From the NCBI GenBank assembly GCA_011064905.1, contig JAAKFW010000100.1:1-5935 (forward strand): a stretch of DNA of 5,935 bases. The letters are read 5' to 3'. A program made the position numbers and the translations under genes. Of the stretch, positions 5,834 through 5,935 are shown in pieces. The DNA comes from Candidatus Anoxychlamydiales bacterium. GTDB lineage: Bacteria; Chlamydiota; Chlamydiia; Chlamydiales; SM23-39. Numbering within the stretch: the first letter of the stretch is position 1; every line of letters begins with the position of its first letter. Under the pieces are notes generated by a model. It did not search any database and was not told where the DNA came from. It saw nothing but the letters and a program-made list of their open reading frames with translations.

Positions 5834-5935
5834 ATGATGATCTTATGTATAAAAACTTTATGGAATATTAAATTGAAAAAACTTTTTGTAAAAAAAAGAT
5901 TTACCAAAGAAAACAAAGAATTAAAAATTCTATTA
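5834..5935 (+). CDS. Start of an unidentified gene, cut by right edge
   Basis: A frame opens after a stop at 5813-5815 and continues to the edge. Possible starts are ATG 5834, ATG 5837 and TTG 5873. The part from TTG reads LKKLFVKKRFTKENKELKIL and looks more like a natural N-terminus, strongly basic; a weak GGA lies about 8 nt before it. The upstream part (MMILCIKTLWNI) looks less convincing. Only 21-34 residues are visible and I recognise no family. It lies downstream of the ATPase on the same strand, about 70-110 nt away, with the stem-loop between them, so it may or may not be co-transcribed. Confidence 0.4.
   Translation, partial: MMILCIKTLWNIKLKKLFVKKRFTKENKELKILL

Noticed and set aside
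5843..5871. A short plus-strand frame reading MYKNFMEY before the right-edge gene.
   Set aside because: Only eight codons, with no RBS; the overlapping longer frame is a better explanation.

Overview
The window is strongly AT-rich and most likely comes from an obligate intracellular bacterium of the Chlamydiae, probably an amoeba- or arthropod-associated lineage (Parachlamydia-, Protochlamydia- or Rhabdochlamydia-like). Three things point there. The P-type ATPase matches, from memory, the HMA-less chlamydial metal ATPase (CT727 type) in length and layout. Two genes look like eukaryotic-type F-box proteins, which are known from amoeba-associated Chlamydiae. The promoters that can be read fit a sigma70/sigma66-like consensus. 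The taxonomic call is an inference; no search was run.

Layout. (1) Positions 1-285, minus strand: the 5' end of a gene that runs off the left edge. Its 65 visible residues are a short Ser/Thr-rich leader followed by a clear F-box-like domain, with a good RBS and promoter. (2) Positions about 290-820: mobile-element debris. A structured non-coding stretch leads into a frameshifted, truncated IS110-family transposase, which is cut off by a short repeat element with 22-bp terminal inverted repeats. That element also forms a strong hairpin touching the next stop codon. (3) Positions 821-3377, minus strand: an 820-residue protein with 20 consecutive serines, a divergent F-box-like segment, a long helical body, and a Ser-rich tail holding two basic NLS-like clusters; a consensus-like promoter lies upstream. 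(4) Positions 3378-3778: about 400 bases without a gene, holding several dyads. (5) Positions 3779-5764, plus strand: a P1B-type heavy-metal ATPase with SPC and HEGSS motifs, closest to subgroup P1B-4. (6) Positions 5765-5935: a stem-loop and then the probable start of another plus-strand gene, cut by the right edge.

The most interesting biology is the pair of minus-strand F-box-like genes. Both begin with a Ser-rich leader followed by an F-box-like segment. Both have a TTGATT-N17-TAnAAT promoter and a leader RNA of about 55-60 nt. Together they look like members of a secreted-effector family that could engage the host SCF ubiquitin ligase. The transposon remnants between them suggest recombination shaped the locus. 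The ATPase is probably a housekeeping metal-export gene, unrelated to the effectors.
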